Numbered from the stretch's first letter, positions 36,348-46,370 are shown. The stretch: DNA of 64,000 bases from an uncultured Oceanospirillaceae bacterium (GCA_937136055.1 CAKZOD010000088.1:1-64000); one strand, 5' to 3'. The notes: generated from the sequence alone by a model not told the origin. Program-made: numbers and translations.

Positions 36348-37910
36348 TTATTTATAAAGTAACTCAGGCAGATACGTCGCGATTTGAGGCATCATCCAAA
36401 TTAGACCAATGCCAACCAACTGCAATGCAACATAGGGCGCAACTCCTTGGTATATTTGCCCTGTTGTGATCTCTTTAGGTGCAGCTCCCCTTAAATAAAA
36501 GAGAGAGAAACCAAAAGGCGGGGTGAGAAAACTCGTTTGCAAATTGATAGCAATAATCACCGCTAGCCAAATGGGATCATGCCCCATTAAAATCAAACTT
36601 GGGACGACTATCGGTAATAAGATTACTGATATCTCGACAAAATCGAGAAAAAATCCCATGACAAAAATAAGTAGCATCACAAAGATTAGCGCGCCGACTT
36701 CTCCACCAGGCATTTGCTCAATAATTTGATGAACCCGCGCTTCTCCACCAATACCTATGAACACCAATGAAAATAAGCTTGCAGCAATGATAGTGACAAA
36801 AATCATTGAGGTGATTGTCATCGTATTAGTACAAACAGGTGCGAGCATTTTTTGACGTATCAAGCGTTTTATTGAAATATAAATCGCATTAACCGCCAAT
36901 ATAAGCAGCACGATAGCCAATCCAACTAATAGGTACTCACTCATTTCAACATGGTCTTTTTGCAAACGTATTGTCACATTACCCGCCAGTATTATTACCA
37001 CCAGCAACGCTGCTGTTCCTATACTTAACCAAAAATTTGAATCCCTCCCTTGCAGCCGAAACCCCGCTAATAAAATTGCACCAATTGCCCCCACAGCCGC
37101 CGCTTCCGTTGGCGTTGCTATACCACCGAGAATAGAACCTAGTACTGAAATAATAAGCACTAATGGCGGGATTAAGATGGTTATAATTCGCTTAACATTA
37201 ACTTGTTCTCGTTTCTCTTTTGCCAGTGCTGGAGCCACTTCAGGTTTTATTCGGGCATAAACCAAAATGTATACAACATACAGGGCAATCAAAACGAGCC
37301 CCGGTAGTAACGCTGCAGAAAACATTTGACCAACTGAGATTGTCTCTAGCGTAAACAGCCCCTGTTTAATCTGTGCTTGTTGAAAGGCGTTCGACATCAC
37401 CTCAGAAAGGATAATAAGCAACGTAGAAGGTGGAATTATTTGCCCTAAAGTCCCTGCTGTTGCTACAGTTCCCGCCGCTAAACTTGGGGAGTAACCGTTG
37501 CGTAACATGGTCGGCAACGCAATTAACGCCATTGTTACCACAGTCGCCCCCACTATACCGGTTGATGCAGCCAACAATGCACCAACAATGACGACTGATA
37601 GGCCAAGCCCGCCTTTTAGCCCCCCTAGCAAACGCCCCATTTCTTCGAGTAAATCTTCAGCGATGCGACTGCGCTCTAACACTAACCCCATAATCACGAA
37701 AAGCGGAATCGCTATTAGTACATCTCTTGTCATCACTCCAAAGATACGCTGAGAAAGTGCGCCAAGTAGCACAAAGTCAAACTGCTCAGTATAGGTACCA
37801 ATAATAGCGAACATAACGGCAATTCCGGCAATGGTAAATGCGACAGGGTAGCCCAGCATAATGGCACCAAATAATGCCACAAACATAATGATGTCTAAAT
37901 ATTCAAGCAT
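36348..37910 (-). CDS. dctM: TRAP transporter large permease, DctM type
   Basis: 520 residues from the ATG at 37910, which overlaps the small-permease stop by 8 bp (translational coupling). About 12 or more transmembrane helices are evident, with the conserved GTVATAGTLGQIIPPS segment and the C-terminal LTPPFGFSLFYLRG motif of the DctM family. An extended loop near residues 220-250 and 310-370 makes it longer than many DctM. It is the substrate-translocating subunit of the same operon as the Q and P genes. Confidence 0.92.
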   Translation of the reverse strand: MLEYLDIIMFVALFGAIMLGYPVAFTIAGIAVMFAIIGTYTEQFDFVLLGALSQRIFGVMTRDVLIAIPLFVIMGLVLERSRIAEDLLEEMGRLLGGLKGGLGLSVVIVGALLAASTGIVGATVVTMALIALPTMLRNGYSPSLAAGTVATAGTLGQIIPPSTLLIILSEVMSNAFQQAQIKQGLFTLETISVGQMFSAALLPGLVLIALYVVYILVYARIKPEVAPALAKEKREQVNVKRIITILIPPLVLIISVLGSILGGIATPTEAAAVGAIGAILLAGFRLQGRDSNFWLSIGTAALLVVIILAGNVTIRLQKDHVEMSEYLLVGLAIVLLILAVNAIYISIKRLIRQKMLAPVCTNTMTITSMIFVTIIAASLFSLVFIGIGGEARVHQIIEQMPGGEVGALIFVMLLIFVMGFFLDFVEISVILLPIVVPSLILMGHDPIWLAVIIAINLQTSFLTPPFGFSLFYLRGAAPKEITTGQIYQGVAPYVALQLVGIGLIWMMPQIATYLPELLYK

Positions 37911-38442
37911 TTGAGCGCTCCTGTTGAACGTCACTTCCCCGAACAATCAATAAAACATCTCGGCTTATAGCCGCAATCGCTTGAATAACCAGTAAAAAAC
38001 AAAAGACAGGGATTATCGTCTTTAGAAGAAATGAAGCAGGTATACCCCCTACTGATATTGGGCCTTCAAGGATTTTCCAGCTGTTAAATACAAATTTCCA
38101 ACTCATCAAGGCGATCATCACACACATTGGAAGTAAAAAAACGAGATGACCAAAAAGATTGATCATGGCGCGCTTTCGCGCACTGAAGCTTGCATAAAAA
38201 ATATCGACACGTACATGGCCATCAACCAGCATGGTATAGCCAGCACCTATCATGAACATTGCAGCATGCATATAAAGCACAGCTTCGCTTAAGAATATAA
38301 AAGTAATACCAAACAAGTATCTGAGCATAACGATAGAGAACTGTAACAGCACCATTGTGATGGCAAACCAGCGAATACTCTCTCCCACTCGTTTGTTAAT
38401 GTTGTCAATCATTGAAACCCATTGATCATGAGATTGAGCCAT
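37903..38442 (-). CDS. dctQ: TRAP transporter small permease, DctQ type
   Basis: 179 residues with four transmembrane helices (first around 20-40), as usual for DctQ. An AAGG site precedes the ATG. The start of dctM lies within its last codons. It pairs with DctM; the 170-bp gap to the binding-protein gene is typical when the latter is expressed more strongly. Confidence 0.9.
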   Translation of the reverse strand: MAQSHDQWVSMIDNINKRVGESIRWFAITMVLLQFSIVMLRYLFGITFIFLSEAVLYMHAAMFMIGAGYTMLVDGHVRVDIFYASFSARKRAMINLFGHLVFLLPMCVMIALMSWKFVFNSWKILEGPISVGGIPASFLLKTIIPVFCFLLVIQAIAAISRDVLLIVRGSDVQQERSNA

Positions 38443-38614
38443 TTAATAACCTTGTTATTTTTGTGGGTAGGTGAGTGCTAATGGCATATTTCAACAATTA
38501 GTGATCACTCAATTAGAGATAATTTACAAAGCAGCGCATAAGAGATTATCTATTTATAATTAATCACTTACACGCCATAGCTCACATGCCAATTAATAGC
38601 TGTGATTCAAAAGT

Positions 38615-39712
38615 TTAATATTTGTAATCTAAACCACGCGCATTCATTTGGCCATTATCTGCATAGCCTTTATAGGTACGCATAGCACTGCGATAATCAA
38701 GGTAGCTGGCTGTAATACGGCGAACTAACTCATCATCATCCGCTTTGAGCTCCTCCATAACTTCACCGGCTGCATTACCCATAGCAAGAATGACATCTTC
38801 AGGGAGTCTCTTAACAATTACGCCTTTTTCGTCCACTAACTTTTGTAAGGCTTTTGCATGATTTGTGGTGTATTCAGTCCATACTGGGTTGTAAAGTGAC
38901 TCACAAGCATAGGCGACTGCTTTTTGTAAATCTTCAGGCAATGCGGCAAATGCATCAGTGTTTACAACACACTCTTCAGCAGAAGATGGCTCGCCAACAC
39001 CCGGCCAGTAATAATATTTAGCTATTTGATGAAAACCTAACGCGCTATCTGTCCACGGGCCAATAAACTCACCTGCATCCAAGGTGCCGGTTTGTAACGC
39101 TTGAAACATTGCACGCCCGCCCATTGCTTGAACTGCCATACCCATTTTCGAACACATTTGCGAGGCGAGACCAGTTGTGCGAAAGCGTAACCCCTTTAAA
39201 TCGTCAACGGAGTTTATTTCTTTTCTAAACCAGCCCGCCCACTGTGGCCCAGAGTTACCACACAAAAAAGGCTTAAGGTTAAATTTAGCATATAGCTCGT
39301 CATATAGTGCTTGACCACCGCCGTGTGCCATCCACCCAAATTGCTCATCGGCAGTTAAACCGAATGGCTGTGACCCGAATAATAGAAAACCTTTTGATTT
39401 TGATCCCCAATACGCAGGTACTGAATGATAAAGATCCGCAGTGCCTTCCGATACCGCATCAAACACCCCACGCCCGGGTACAATCTCACCTGCTGCGTAA
39501 AGCTTTACTTCAATGCGACCACCAGAAAGTGCAGTAATTCGATCGGCTAAAGTTTGCGCAGCAACACCTGGACCTGGGAGGTTTTTAGGCCATGAAGTCA
39601 CCATTCGCCATTTAATTTTATCACTGGCGATGGCCGGGGCTGACAAAGTCGCTGCCGCTGCTGTTCCCAATGCTGCAACAGAAGTATTTTTAAGGAATGC
39701 TCTTCTTTTCAT
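38615..39712 (-). CDS. TRAP substrate-binding protein, TakP-like (2-oxo acid type)
   Basis: 365 residues with a twin-arginine signal (RRAFLK at 3-8, hydrophobic core, cleavage near APAIAS), so it is exported folded. The mature start IKWRMVTSWPKNLPGPGVAAQTLADRI and QALYDELYAKF resemble TakP-type proteins, whose known ligands are 2-oxo monocarboxylates. Import of branched-chain 2-oxo acids would fit the adjoining valine operon (inference). A good GGAGAAA site precedes it. It is the first gene of the PQM operon. Confidence 0.88.
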   Translation of the reverse strand: MKRRAFLKNTSVAALGTAAAATLSAPAIASDKIKWRMVTSWPKNLPGPGVAAQTLADRITALSGGRIEVKLYAAGEIVPGRGVFDAVSEGTADLYHSVPAYWGSKSKGFLLFGSQPFGLTADEQFGWMAHGGGQALYDELYAKFNLKPFLCGNSGPQWAGWFRKEINSVDDLKGLRFRTTGLASQMCSKMGMAVQAMGGRAMFQALQTGTLDAGEFIGPWTDSALGFHQIAKYYYWPGVGEPSSAEECVVNTDAFAALPEDLQKAVAYACESLYNPVWTEYTTNHAKALQKLVDEKGVIVKRLPEDVILAMGNAAGEVMEELKADDDELVRRITASYLDYRSAMRTYKGYADNGQMNARGLDYKY

Positions 39713-40166
39713 GTTTTCTCCAAATCATTTCAAGAACCCCAAATGAAAGTACTTTGTCAATTTTAGAGTTCTGTTTAATTATTTTTAATCGATAGAATAA
39801 GTATGAAAATACGCCACATACAGTTGTATATACAAGGCTATAAAATAATATATAGATTAATTTTACATCCGTAAAGCAGATCACTTTTTGACAGATAATT
39901 TATATCGACTCTGCGATGAATAAATTTTTAATCGTGAGAAGAAATTAACTACCAACAACAAATAGTGACTGTGAAAGACAACAGTTCCATCATCTATTTA
40001 TATGAAAATCATTGAAAATAAAGCAATTGTAAATCCTGATAGTTTACACTTGAACTGTTGTCAAATGTAAAGTAGAACATATATCTAAAATTAGCATCAT
40101 ACTTTTCGCTAATTGACACTCAAGGAAGTAAGTAGCTGATAACGCTACTCAATACGAGACAGGGAT
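39713..40166. other. A+T-rich intergenic region upstream of the TRAP operon
   Basis: No gene is supported; small frames here are low in quality. It holds the promoter of the leftward TRAP operon and of the rightward unknown gene. No operator could be identified. Confidence 0.5.
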
Positions 40167-40979
40167 ATGCTCAACAAAGTCGCCAATGATGTATTCTTAC
40201 AGATAATAATGCCCAACTGGAAACGCAGTGCTTCCTATGGTATTAGCCCCCGGCCTTGGCTAAAAACATTTACCAAAGTTGCTAGAGATACAAATACTTT
40301 GTCTGTCAATCTAGCAGCATCGTTAGCAGCCTCTCCTTCTTTATTGCGTATTTTACTGAACAGTTTTTCTCACAAAAAAGCATTCCCAACCGTGAATGAC
40401 ATCATTATCAATCTCGCATTTGAAATGAGTCAGCCATCTTTTATTAAAAAACTGGAAGAACTACCAGAGTTATGGCGTTTAAAAGCCTTTGCTAGCGCAT
40501 TGAGAACCCAATGGCTAGAACATATCGACCAAAGTTTTGTACTGAACTCACAGTTCATCAACATCCATAAACGCTCTCCAAAACAGTTGATTGAACAGGA
40601 TTTTGATGCATCACCTTTACTTGATTCAACACTGTGTAATACTGAAAAGCTCGCTCATGCTTATTTTAAAAGTTATGCCTGTGATAGAGCACTCACTCAA
40701 GTAACTGTTTGGTTCGCTAGCAAAAGCAATAACTGTGAAGTAAAAGAATGCCCACCAACGACGATAAAAGTAAGTATCAACCCGGATAAAGGGGTTGAAC
40801 TCGGTTTTTTTCGCCAAGATTATGATTACTCCATAGGCCAGTCTAATCAGCTGCAATGGTTACAAGAAAGCAGCCTTGATAGAAGTAAAGCACTGGAGTC
40901 TGCTCGTTTTGAAAATCTGCAATTAGGCCACCTTACCAAGCATGTTTTTTGGGAAAGAGATAAGCTCAACGTCGCTTAA
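40167..40979 (+). CDS. Protein of unknown function (270 aa)
   Basis: Not recognised. It is a soluble-looking helical protein without a signal peptide; the N-terminal half contains LAASLAASPSLLRILL and a helix-rich segment, the C-terminal half has more strands (TIKVSINPDKGVELGFFRQDYDY). Cys residues are few and there is no clear catalytic motif. The stop overlaps the end of the glycerophosphodiesterase gene by 4 bp (convergent). Coding use looks native. Confidence 0.7.
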   Translation: MLNKVANDVFLQIIMPNWKRSASYGISPRPWLKTFTKVARDTNTLSVNLAASLAASPSLLRILLNSFSHKKAFPTVNDIIINLAFEMSQPSFIKKLEELPELWRLKAFASALRTQWLEHIDQSFVLNSQFINIHKRSPKQLIEQDFDASPLLDSTLCNTEKLAHAYFKSYACDRALTQVTVWFASKSNNCEVKECPPTTIKVSINPDKGVELGFFRQDYDYSIGQSNQLQWLQESSLDRSKALESARFENLQLGHLTKHVFWERDKLNVA

Positions 40980-42049
40980 GGCTTGTTTACAGCTTTTGAT
41001 TTAAGTAAATCAACTGCGACATCTGGAAAGTCGGTGAACACACCATCAACTCCCACCTTAAAGTAAAAGATTTCTAACTGCTCTTCTAAAGAAGAAGCGT
41101 AGTTAGCTTTGCGTCTTTCATTGCGCCGAAATGTATAAGGATGAACCACCAAATTTGCACTGTGCGCTTCTTTGGCTAGATGAGATATTTGCAGCTTGTC
41201 GGCTGATGCTGAGTTCTTGATAAGCATTTCTTTATAGGGACCAATACCTTGAGCGTACTGCGCTATTTGTTCCATTGCACCTGCTTTAAGCATCCAATCA
41301 TATTGATAGTTAATGACACCTTGCTCAGAGTAAACGCTCGTTATTCCCCAGCGAGTTTGAGCAATCAGCTGAACTAGCTTAATGTCCATCTGATATTCAT
41401 CGAGCAATGTATAGCGAATCCTTTGTAATTCACTAGCATCAAAACTTTGCAGATACACTTTAGATGAGCGCTTGGTATAACCGTGTTTTGCTAATACCTT
41501 TAATACTTTACGGCTGATATCTTTGCCTTCGTGACGATGAAAGCTCGGGTTCTTTATTTCAGGATAAATGCCAACATCCTGTCCTGTTATACGGTTCAAT
41601 TTTTGAATCAACGCCAATTCTTGCTCAAACAAATGAACCTTAAACACACCTTTACGTAAAGATTTACGCTCTAAAGTGGCAATTTCATCCCAAGTGAAAT
41701 CTATGGCATAGTAATGTCCATCAGATCTGGCACGATTTTTATAACGCTCTGCCACATCGGTCACTTTCTCTAAATAAACATCATGCAGAACAATCAATCT
41801 ATCATCTTTAGTCAGCACCAAATCTTGTTCGATATAATCAGCACCCATTTCAAACGCAAGCTGTTTAGATGCCAAGCTGTGTTGCGGCTGATATCCACTT
41901 GCACCGCGATGGGCAATAACTATCTTTTCTAAGTGAGACGCGACTGAATGACTTTGACTTTTATCCTTTGCAACGCCTGATAAAACTGGGCTCGCTAGCG
42001 TAATAGCTAGTAAAGTAAATAGTGTTTTATTAAAGCGCATGTTTGGCAT
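40976..42049 (-). CDS. glpQ: Glycerophosphodiester phosphodiesterase, GlpQ type
   Basis: About 357 residues from the ATG at 42049, with a signal peptide (hydrophobic core about 12-24), so probably periplasmic. Catalytic His pair and metal ligands are seen in VIAHRGASGYQPQHS and GADYIEQDLVLTKDDRLIVLHDVYL; the C-terminal VDGVFTDFPDVAVDLL is also conserved. It releases glycerol-3-phosphate from glycerophosphodiesters. The gene is followed downstream by a convergent unknown and preceded by the deacylase gene 15 bp away, so it may be co-transcribed. Confidence 0.92.
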   Translation of the reverse strand: MPNMRFNKTLFTLLAITLASPVLSGVAKDKSQSHSVASHLEKIVIAHRGASGYQPQHSLASKQLAFEMGADYIEQDLVLTKDDRLIVLHDVYLEKVTDVAERYKNRARSDGHYYAIDFTWDEIATLERKSLRKGVFKVHLFEQELALIQKLNRITGQDVGIYPEIKNPSFHRHEGKDISRKVLKVLAKHGYTKRSSKVYLQSFDASELQRIRYTLLDEYQMDIKLVQLIAQTRWGITSVYSEQGVINYQYDWMLKAGAMEQIAQYAQGIGPYKEMLIKNSASADKLQISHLAKEAHSANLVVHPYTFRRNERRKANYASSLEEQLEIFYFKVGVDGVFTDFPDVAVDLLKSKAVNKP

Positions 42050-42064
42050 GTTCAATCGTATCTC

Positions 42065-42985
42065 TTAAGATTTCATCAAGGCTTTAAGGTGAGCTACCGC
42101 TGTGCGACCTAGTGCATTAATAGCGTAGCCGCCTTCTAACATAGAAATTATTTTTCCTTGTGCGTGCTTATCGGCAAGGGCCACAAGCTCACTGGTTAGC
42201 CAATGATAGTCTGGGTCAATTAAACTGTGAGAAGACATTTGATCAGCTACATGGCCATCAAACCCCGCTGATATGATAATAAGTTGCGGTGCAAATTCAT
42301 CAATCTGTTTAAACCACTGGCTTACTGCTTCCCGATAATCCTCACTACTGATATCTGCAGCTAGCGGAATATTAATGACGTTACTGGCGCTCGCTTCACT
42401 ACCTGAATATGGATAGAACGGGTGTTGAAAGCTGGAACAAAATAGAATTTTTTCATTGCCTTCAACGATATTTTGCGTGCCATTCCCGTGGTGCACATCA
42501 AAATCGACAATAGCAACACGCTCTAAGCCATATTTTTCAATGGCATAATTAGCACAAATTGCCACATTGTTAAAAAAACAAAAACCCATAGCACGCTTTC
42601 GCTCTGCGTGATGTCCTGGTGGTCTTACTGGACAAAACGCCGCTCGATGCTCCTTTTTCATCAATAAATCAACTGCCATCACCCCTGCTCCTGCTGCCAA
42701 CTGCGCCGCTTGCAAGGTCGCCTCCATCATATGGGTATCACCATCAATTTCAAAGATACCTTGTGACGGTGCATTTGAGAACAAATGCTCAATATACGCA
42801 TCATCATGGGCGAGCAATAGTTGCTCTTTCGTCACTTTTTCACTGTAGTATTGAGGGCAGACGAAACTTAACCCAGAACTTATCAACTGATCATTAATCA
42901 CACTAAGTCTTGCAGGTTGCTCTGGGTGGCCTTCACCTAAATTGTGCTCAATACACGATGGGTGGGAAATGATTGCGACAGACAT
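42065..42985 (-). CDS. HDAC-fold deacylase (histone deacetylase superfamily, AcuC/Aphs-like)
   Basis: 306 residues. The active-site His pair is H125/H126 in RPPGHHAERKRAMGFCFFNN; zinc ligands D163 and H165 in DFDVHHGNG, and D243 in SAGFDGH; the C-terminal LEGGYAINALG is conserved. Bacterial members deacetylate lysine, polyamines or other acetylated amines. It sits 100 bp downstream of a protein that carries a GNAT acetyltransferase domain, so a writer/eraser pair is possible (inference). Confidence 0.92.
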   Translation of the reverse strand: MSVAIISHPSCIEHNLGEGHPEQPARLSVINDQLISSGLSFVCPQYYSEKVTKEQLLLAHDDAYIEHLFSNAPSQGIFEIDGDTHMMEATLQAAQLAAGAGVMAVDLLMKKEHRAAFCPVRPPGHHAERKRAMGFCFFNNVAICANYAIEKYGLERVAIVDFDVHHGNGTQNIVEGNEKILFCSSFQHPFYPYSGSEASASNVINIPLAADISSEDYREAVSQWFKQIDEFAPQLIIISAGFDGHVADQMSSHSLIDPDYHWLTSELVALADKHAQGKIISMLEGGYAINALGRTAVAHLKALMKS

Positions 42986-43085
42986 TAAACCTCCTTATCC
43001 TCAATAACGTTACAGTATTACAGCACTTTACCAGCTTGGAAAAAATACCCATATACGACTATGGCATTAGGGCCGCTCTAAAATC

Positions 43086-44999
43086 CTATGATGATTCTGG
43101 CTTATTAGAGACGGCTTCATTTTCCAGCTTCTCTTTTCCTTCATCGCCTGTTTCTTGGGCCTCTTTAGCTAAAGGTAAGGAGAAGTGTATTTCATCTAGA
43201 TCTTGATCGACAATTTTAAAACCAAAACCTAAAAATATGTTTTGCATAGGTTTATTATCTTTGCGCGTATACGCAATCACCGCATCTAGGCCCCGTGATG
43301 TCGCAATACTTATTAGCCATCGTAACAACGTTCTAGCCATGCCTTTACCTTGCTGCTCTTCTCTGACAACAAAAGCGACTTCAGCGCTATTCGCCGCTGG
43401 CACAAAATAATAACGCCCTACAGCTTGAATGGTTTCCTGTGGCCCTTTCCTGCTTGTGATGCACAAAGCAACATCCGTATTTTGATCAACAGCCACTAAA
43501 CTTGATGAGGTTTCTCTGGACATGCGGGTTGGCCGATAGTTATAGCGCATCAACAAGGTTTCCTTTTTATGAGAGTAAAAGAACTCTTGTAAATGCCGCT
43601 CATCAGAAGGTACTAAAGGCCTTAAAGTGTACTTCTGGTTTTGTAGTTTTAGTGTTTTTTGTGACACCCTACCCAGCTCAGGTATTTGCCCTGGAGACTG
43701 GGTTTGATAGTGCGGTACACGCATATGCTGGCGCACTTGTGCCAATAGCTCGTCTCTAAATTTAGGGTGGGCTATTTTGATCATCTCAAGGGCACGCTCG
43801 CGGATACTCTTTCCGCGCAAGCTGGCAATCCCGTATTCTGTCACAACATAGTGCACATCTCCACGAGAGGTAACAACGCCACTGCCCTCTGTAAGCAGTG
43901 CAGTGATTTTAGACACGGTGCCGTTTTTGGCCGTCGATGGAAGCGCAATAATAGGCTTGCCTCCCTTGCTCATTGATGCACCGCGAATGAAATCAACTTG
44001 TCCGCCGATACCACTATAGAATTGATAACCGATTGAATCGGAGACCACTTGCCCGGTTAAATCGACCTCAATGGCACTATTAATCGAGACCATGTTGTCA
44101 TTTTTAGCGATATTAGCCGGTGCATTAACATACTCAGAAGGATGGAATTCAACATGAGGGTTATTATCGACAAAGTCATAGAGCTTTTTACTGCCCATGC
44201 AAAAACTCGTGATGATTTTTTCTCTATGAAAACTTTTACATCGATTATTAACCACCCCAGATTCAACAAGATCAATCAAACTATCACTGAACATTTCAGT
44301 ATGAATGCCTAAATCTTTGTGATCTGTCAGATACTTAAGCACTGCATCCGGAATTTTTCCAATTCCTACTTGTAATGTATCGCCATCCTCAATCAATAGT
44401 GAAACATACTGACCAATTTGTTCAGTCACAGGGTCAATTTTACTAGGTAGATGCTCAATAATCGGTTGATGCCCTTCTTGCCAGTAATCGATTTCATCCA
44501 CATGAATAAAGGATTGACCACCGGTACGCGGCATTTGATCATTCACTTGGGCAATGATTGTCTTTGCACATTTTACTGCGCCACTGACAACATCGACAGA
44601 GACGCCCATTGAACAATAGCCGAAGCTATCGGGAGGGCTCACCATGATCAAGGCAACATCTAATGGCAAAATATCATCTTCGAACAGAGAGGGGATTTCC
44701 GAGAGAAAGCACGGCGTGTAATCAGCATAGCCTGCTGCTACCGCATCGCGTACCCCTGCCCCTAAAAACAGTGAATTAATTTTGAATACATCACGGTATT
44801 TCGGCTGCGCCCATACAGGCTCGTCTAAAGTGAGAATATGAACAACTTCAATATCACTAACCCCTTTAAGATTAGCTAACATATCAGCAATGAGTGTACT
44901 GGGCACCGCAGCATTTGATCCGATAAATAGACGATCACCTGACTGTAAAATCTGGCTCCAATCAAACTGACTCTTCTCGACTTCTAATTGACCTTTCAC
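43086..44999 (-). CDS. Acetyl-CoA hydrolase/CoA-transferase fused to a GNAT acetyltransferase
   Basis: 637 residues with two domains. Residues 1-450 are an acetyl-CoA hydrolase/transferase family unit with the catalytic Glu E311 in INSAIEVDLTG and the glycine-rich GIGKIPDAV. Residues about 457-620 form a GNAT domain (TLRPLVPSDERHL, then VREEQQGKGMARTLLRWL, the acetyl-CoA loop). Fusion of a CoA enzyme to GNAT recalls Pat-type protein acetylases, but with a different CoA enzyme. The HDAC-fold gene follows on the same strand. Confidence 0.88.
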   Translation of the reverse strand: MKGQLEVEKSQFDWSQILQSGDRLFIGSNAAVPSTLIADMLANLKGVSDIEVVHILTLDEPVWAQPKYRDVFKINSLFLGAGVRDAVAAGYADYTPCFLSEIPSLFEDDILPLDVALIMVSPPDSFGYCSMGVSVDVVSGAVKCAKTIIAQVNDQMPRTGGQSFIHVDEIDYWQEGHQPIIEHLPSKIDPVTEQIGQYVSLLIEDGDTLQVGIGKIPDAVLKYLTDHKDLGIHTEMFSDSLIDLVESGVVNNRCKSFHREKIITSFCMGSKKLYDFVDNNPHVEFHPSEYVNAPANIAKNDNMVSINSAIEVDLTGQVVSDSIGYQFYSGIGGQVDFIRGASMSKGGKPIIALPSTAKNGTVSKITALLTEGSGVVTSRGDVHYVVTEYGIASLRGKSIRERALEMIKIAHPKFRDELLAQVRQHMRVPHYQTQSPGQIPELGRVSQKTLKLQNQKYTLRPLVPSDERHLQEFFYSHKKETLLMRYNYRPTRMSRETSSSLVAVDQNTDVALCITSRKGPQETIQAVGRYYFVPAANSAEVAFVVREEQQGKGMARTLLRWLISIATSRGLDAVIAYTRKDNKPMQNIFLGFGFKIVDQDLDEIHFSLPLAKEAQETGDEGKEKLENEAVSNKPESS

Positions 45000-45575
45000 T
45001 TTGCACCTTTATATTAACTAAGAATATTCACTAAGAGCATTAACGACCACTCATTGACCAACTCAAATGATGATAGATCACCTATCTAGAGCATTTTTTA
45101 AACCTTTGGTGATCCCAACCTTAAACTCATCACAAGTCACTAGGTATATTATTCTCTCTATCTGTGACCCTTTTATTAATCTATATCAATGTTTGTGCTA
45201 ATCAATACGCCTCAACCAGCACTGATCAGTTTTTAACCGTATACTAAGATTGTGAGAGATAACAAGTCTCTAGAAAGTAGCATCTAACGCATTTACAACT
45301 TTTACAGCCTCTCACTTGGCGTTCAGCAAACCTAGACTATAATAAATTGTGGTAAACAATAATCGCGATACTTAAGGGCACCCTAAGAGTATCTGATTAT
45401 TGATCGCTGATAAAAGATGATAACGGGTTGCAAGTAGCAGTGTTCAATAAAGTTAGAACCTCGATCCGTTAGCAATGACAGTAGCTGCTGATTGATAGCA
45501 GTGTAATACCATTTGATATTACAAACACTGGATAAAGCAGCATCTTTGGCGACACGCTTCTATAGGGAGATTATA
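45000..45575. other. Intergenic region upstream of the orphan flagellin gene
   Basis: No gene. It contains divergent upstream regions of the leftward CoA-transferase/GNAT gene and the rightward flagellin-like gene. TAAAGTTA (45448-45455) followed by TCCGTTAG (45465-45472) resembles a sigma-28 promoter, but the 9-bp spacer is shorter than usual, so this is weak. Confidence 0.4.
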
Positions 45576-46370
45576 ATGGATATTACAGCAACAGGATTAA
45601 GCCACCCTCTTACCAGTTCATCACATAGAACCAGCGAGCAACTCAGCTCTGGCCTGCAGGTTAATCGAGCTAGCGACAGTCCAGCGAGCATTCAAATTAT
45701 TGAGCAGTTCACATCACAACTTCAAGGGAACTCTGCCGCTTTTCGCAATGTAATGGATGGCGTTTCTGCGCTGCAAATTGCTCAAGGGGGAATATCACAA
45801 ATCTCTGATAGCCTGCAACAACTTCGTGAACTGGGTATTCAGGCAGGTAACGGAACCCTCAATGATTCCAATAGAGCAGCACTTCAATCCCAAGCGGATG
45901 AATTGCTCGAAGGCATCCAGGATGCACTCAAAAATAGCCAGTTCAACGGCCGCTCACAGCTTAATAATGCAGACCAAACCAGTATTCAACACTCAGCCAC
46001 TGCCAACACTAGCCAAGCTTTACCGAGCTTTGATTTAGCGACAGACTTTAATAACGCAGGTTTATTTGATATCCAGTTCGATGCACAATCTGTGACGCAA
46101 ACACTCAATAGTATCGACGATGCACTTAACATCAGTGATACAGCCGCCAGCGCCTTTGGCCGCAGTGAATATCAGTTTAATAGCCAAGCACAAGGACTTA
46201 TTCGTGACAGCTTGCATCAAGCTAGCTCACGTTCCGCCATCCAAGATACTGATTATGCTACGGCGTCATCTGCATTAGCGAGAGAACAGATTCAAGAAAA
46301 GGTAGAAATCACAATGCTCGCTCAAGCGAATGCAAATCGTGATCAAGTGTTAAAGCTTTTAAATTTTTAA
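45576..46370 (+). CDS. Short orphan flagellin-like protein
   Basis: 264 residues from the ATG at 45576, which has GGGAG upstream. It keeps the conserved flagellin N-terminal segment (SSGLQVNRASDSPASIQIIEQF, then NVMDGVSALQIAQGGISQISDSLQQLRELGIQAG) and the C-terminal helix ending AQANANRDQVLKLLNF. The variable D2/D3 region is almost absent, so it is shorter than most flagellins. No other flagellar gene is near, so it is isolated from the main flagellar cluster. Confidence 0.82.
   Translation: MDITATGLSHPLTSSSHRTSEQLSSGLQVNRASDSPASIQIIEQFTSQLQGNSAAFRNVMDGVSALQIAQGGISQISDSLQQLRELGIQAGNGTLNDSNRAALQSQADELLEGIQDALKNSQFNGRSQLNNADQTSIQHSATANTSQALPSFDLATDFNNAGLFDIQFDAQSVTQTLNSIDDALNISDTAASAFGRSEYQFNSQAQGLIRDSLHQASSRSAIQDTDYATASSALAREQIQEKVEITMLAQANANRDQVLKLLNF

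Noticed and set aside
45448..45472. Sigma-28 promoter before the orphan flagellin
   Set aside because: TAAAGTTA and TCCGTTAG are only 9 bp apart and the -10 match is partial, so it is not listed as a feature of its own.
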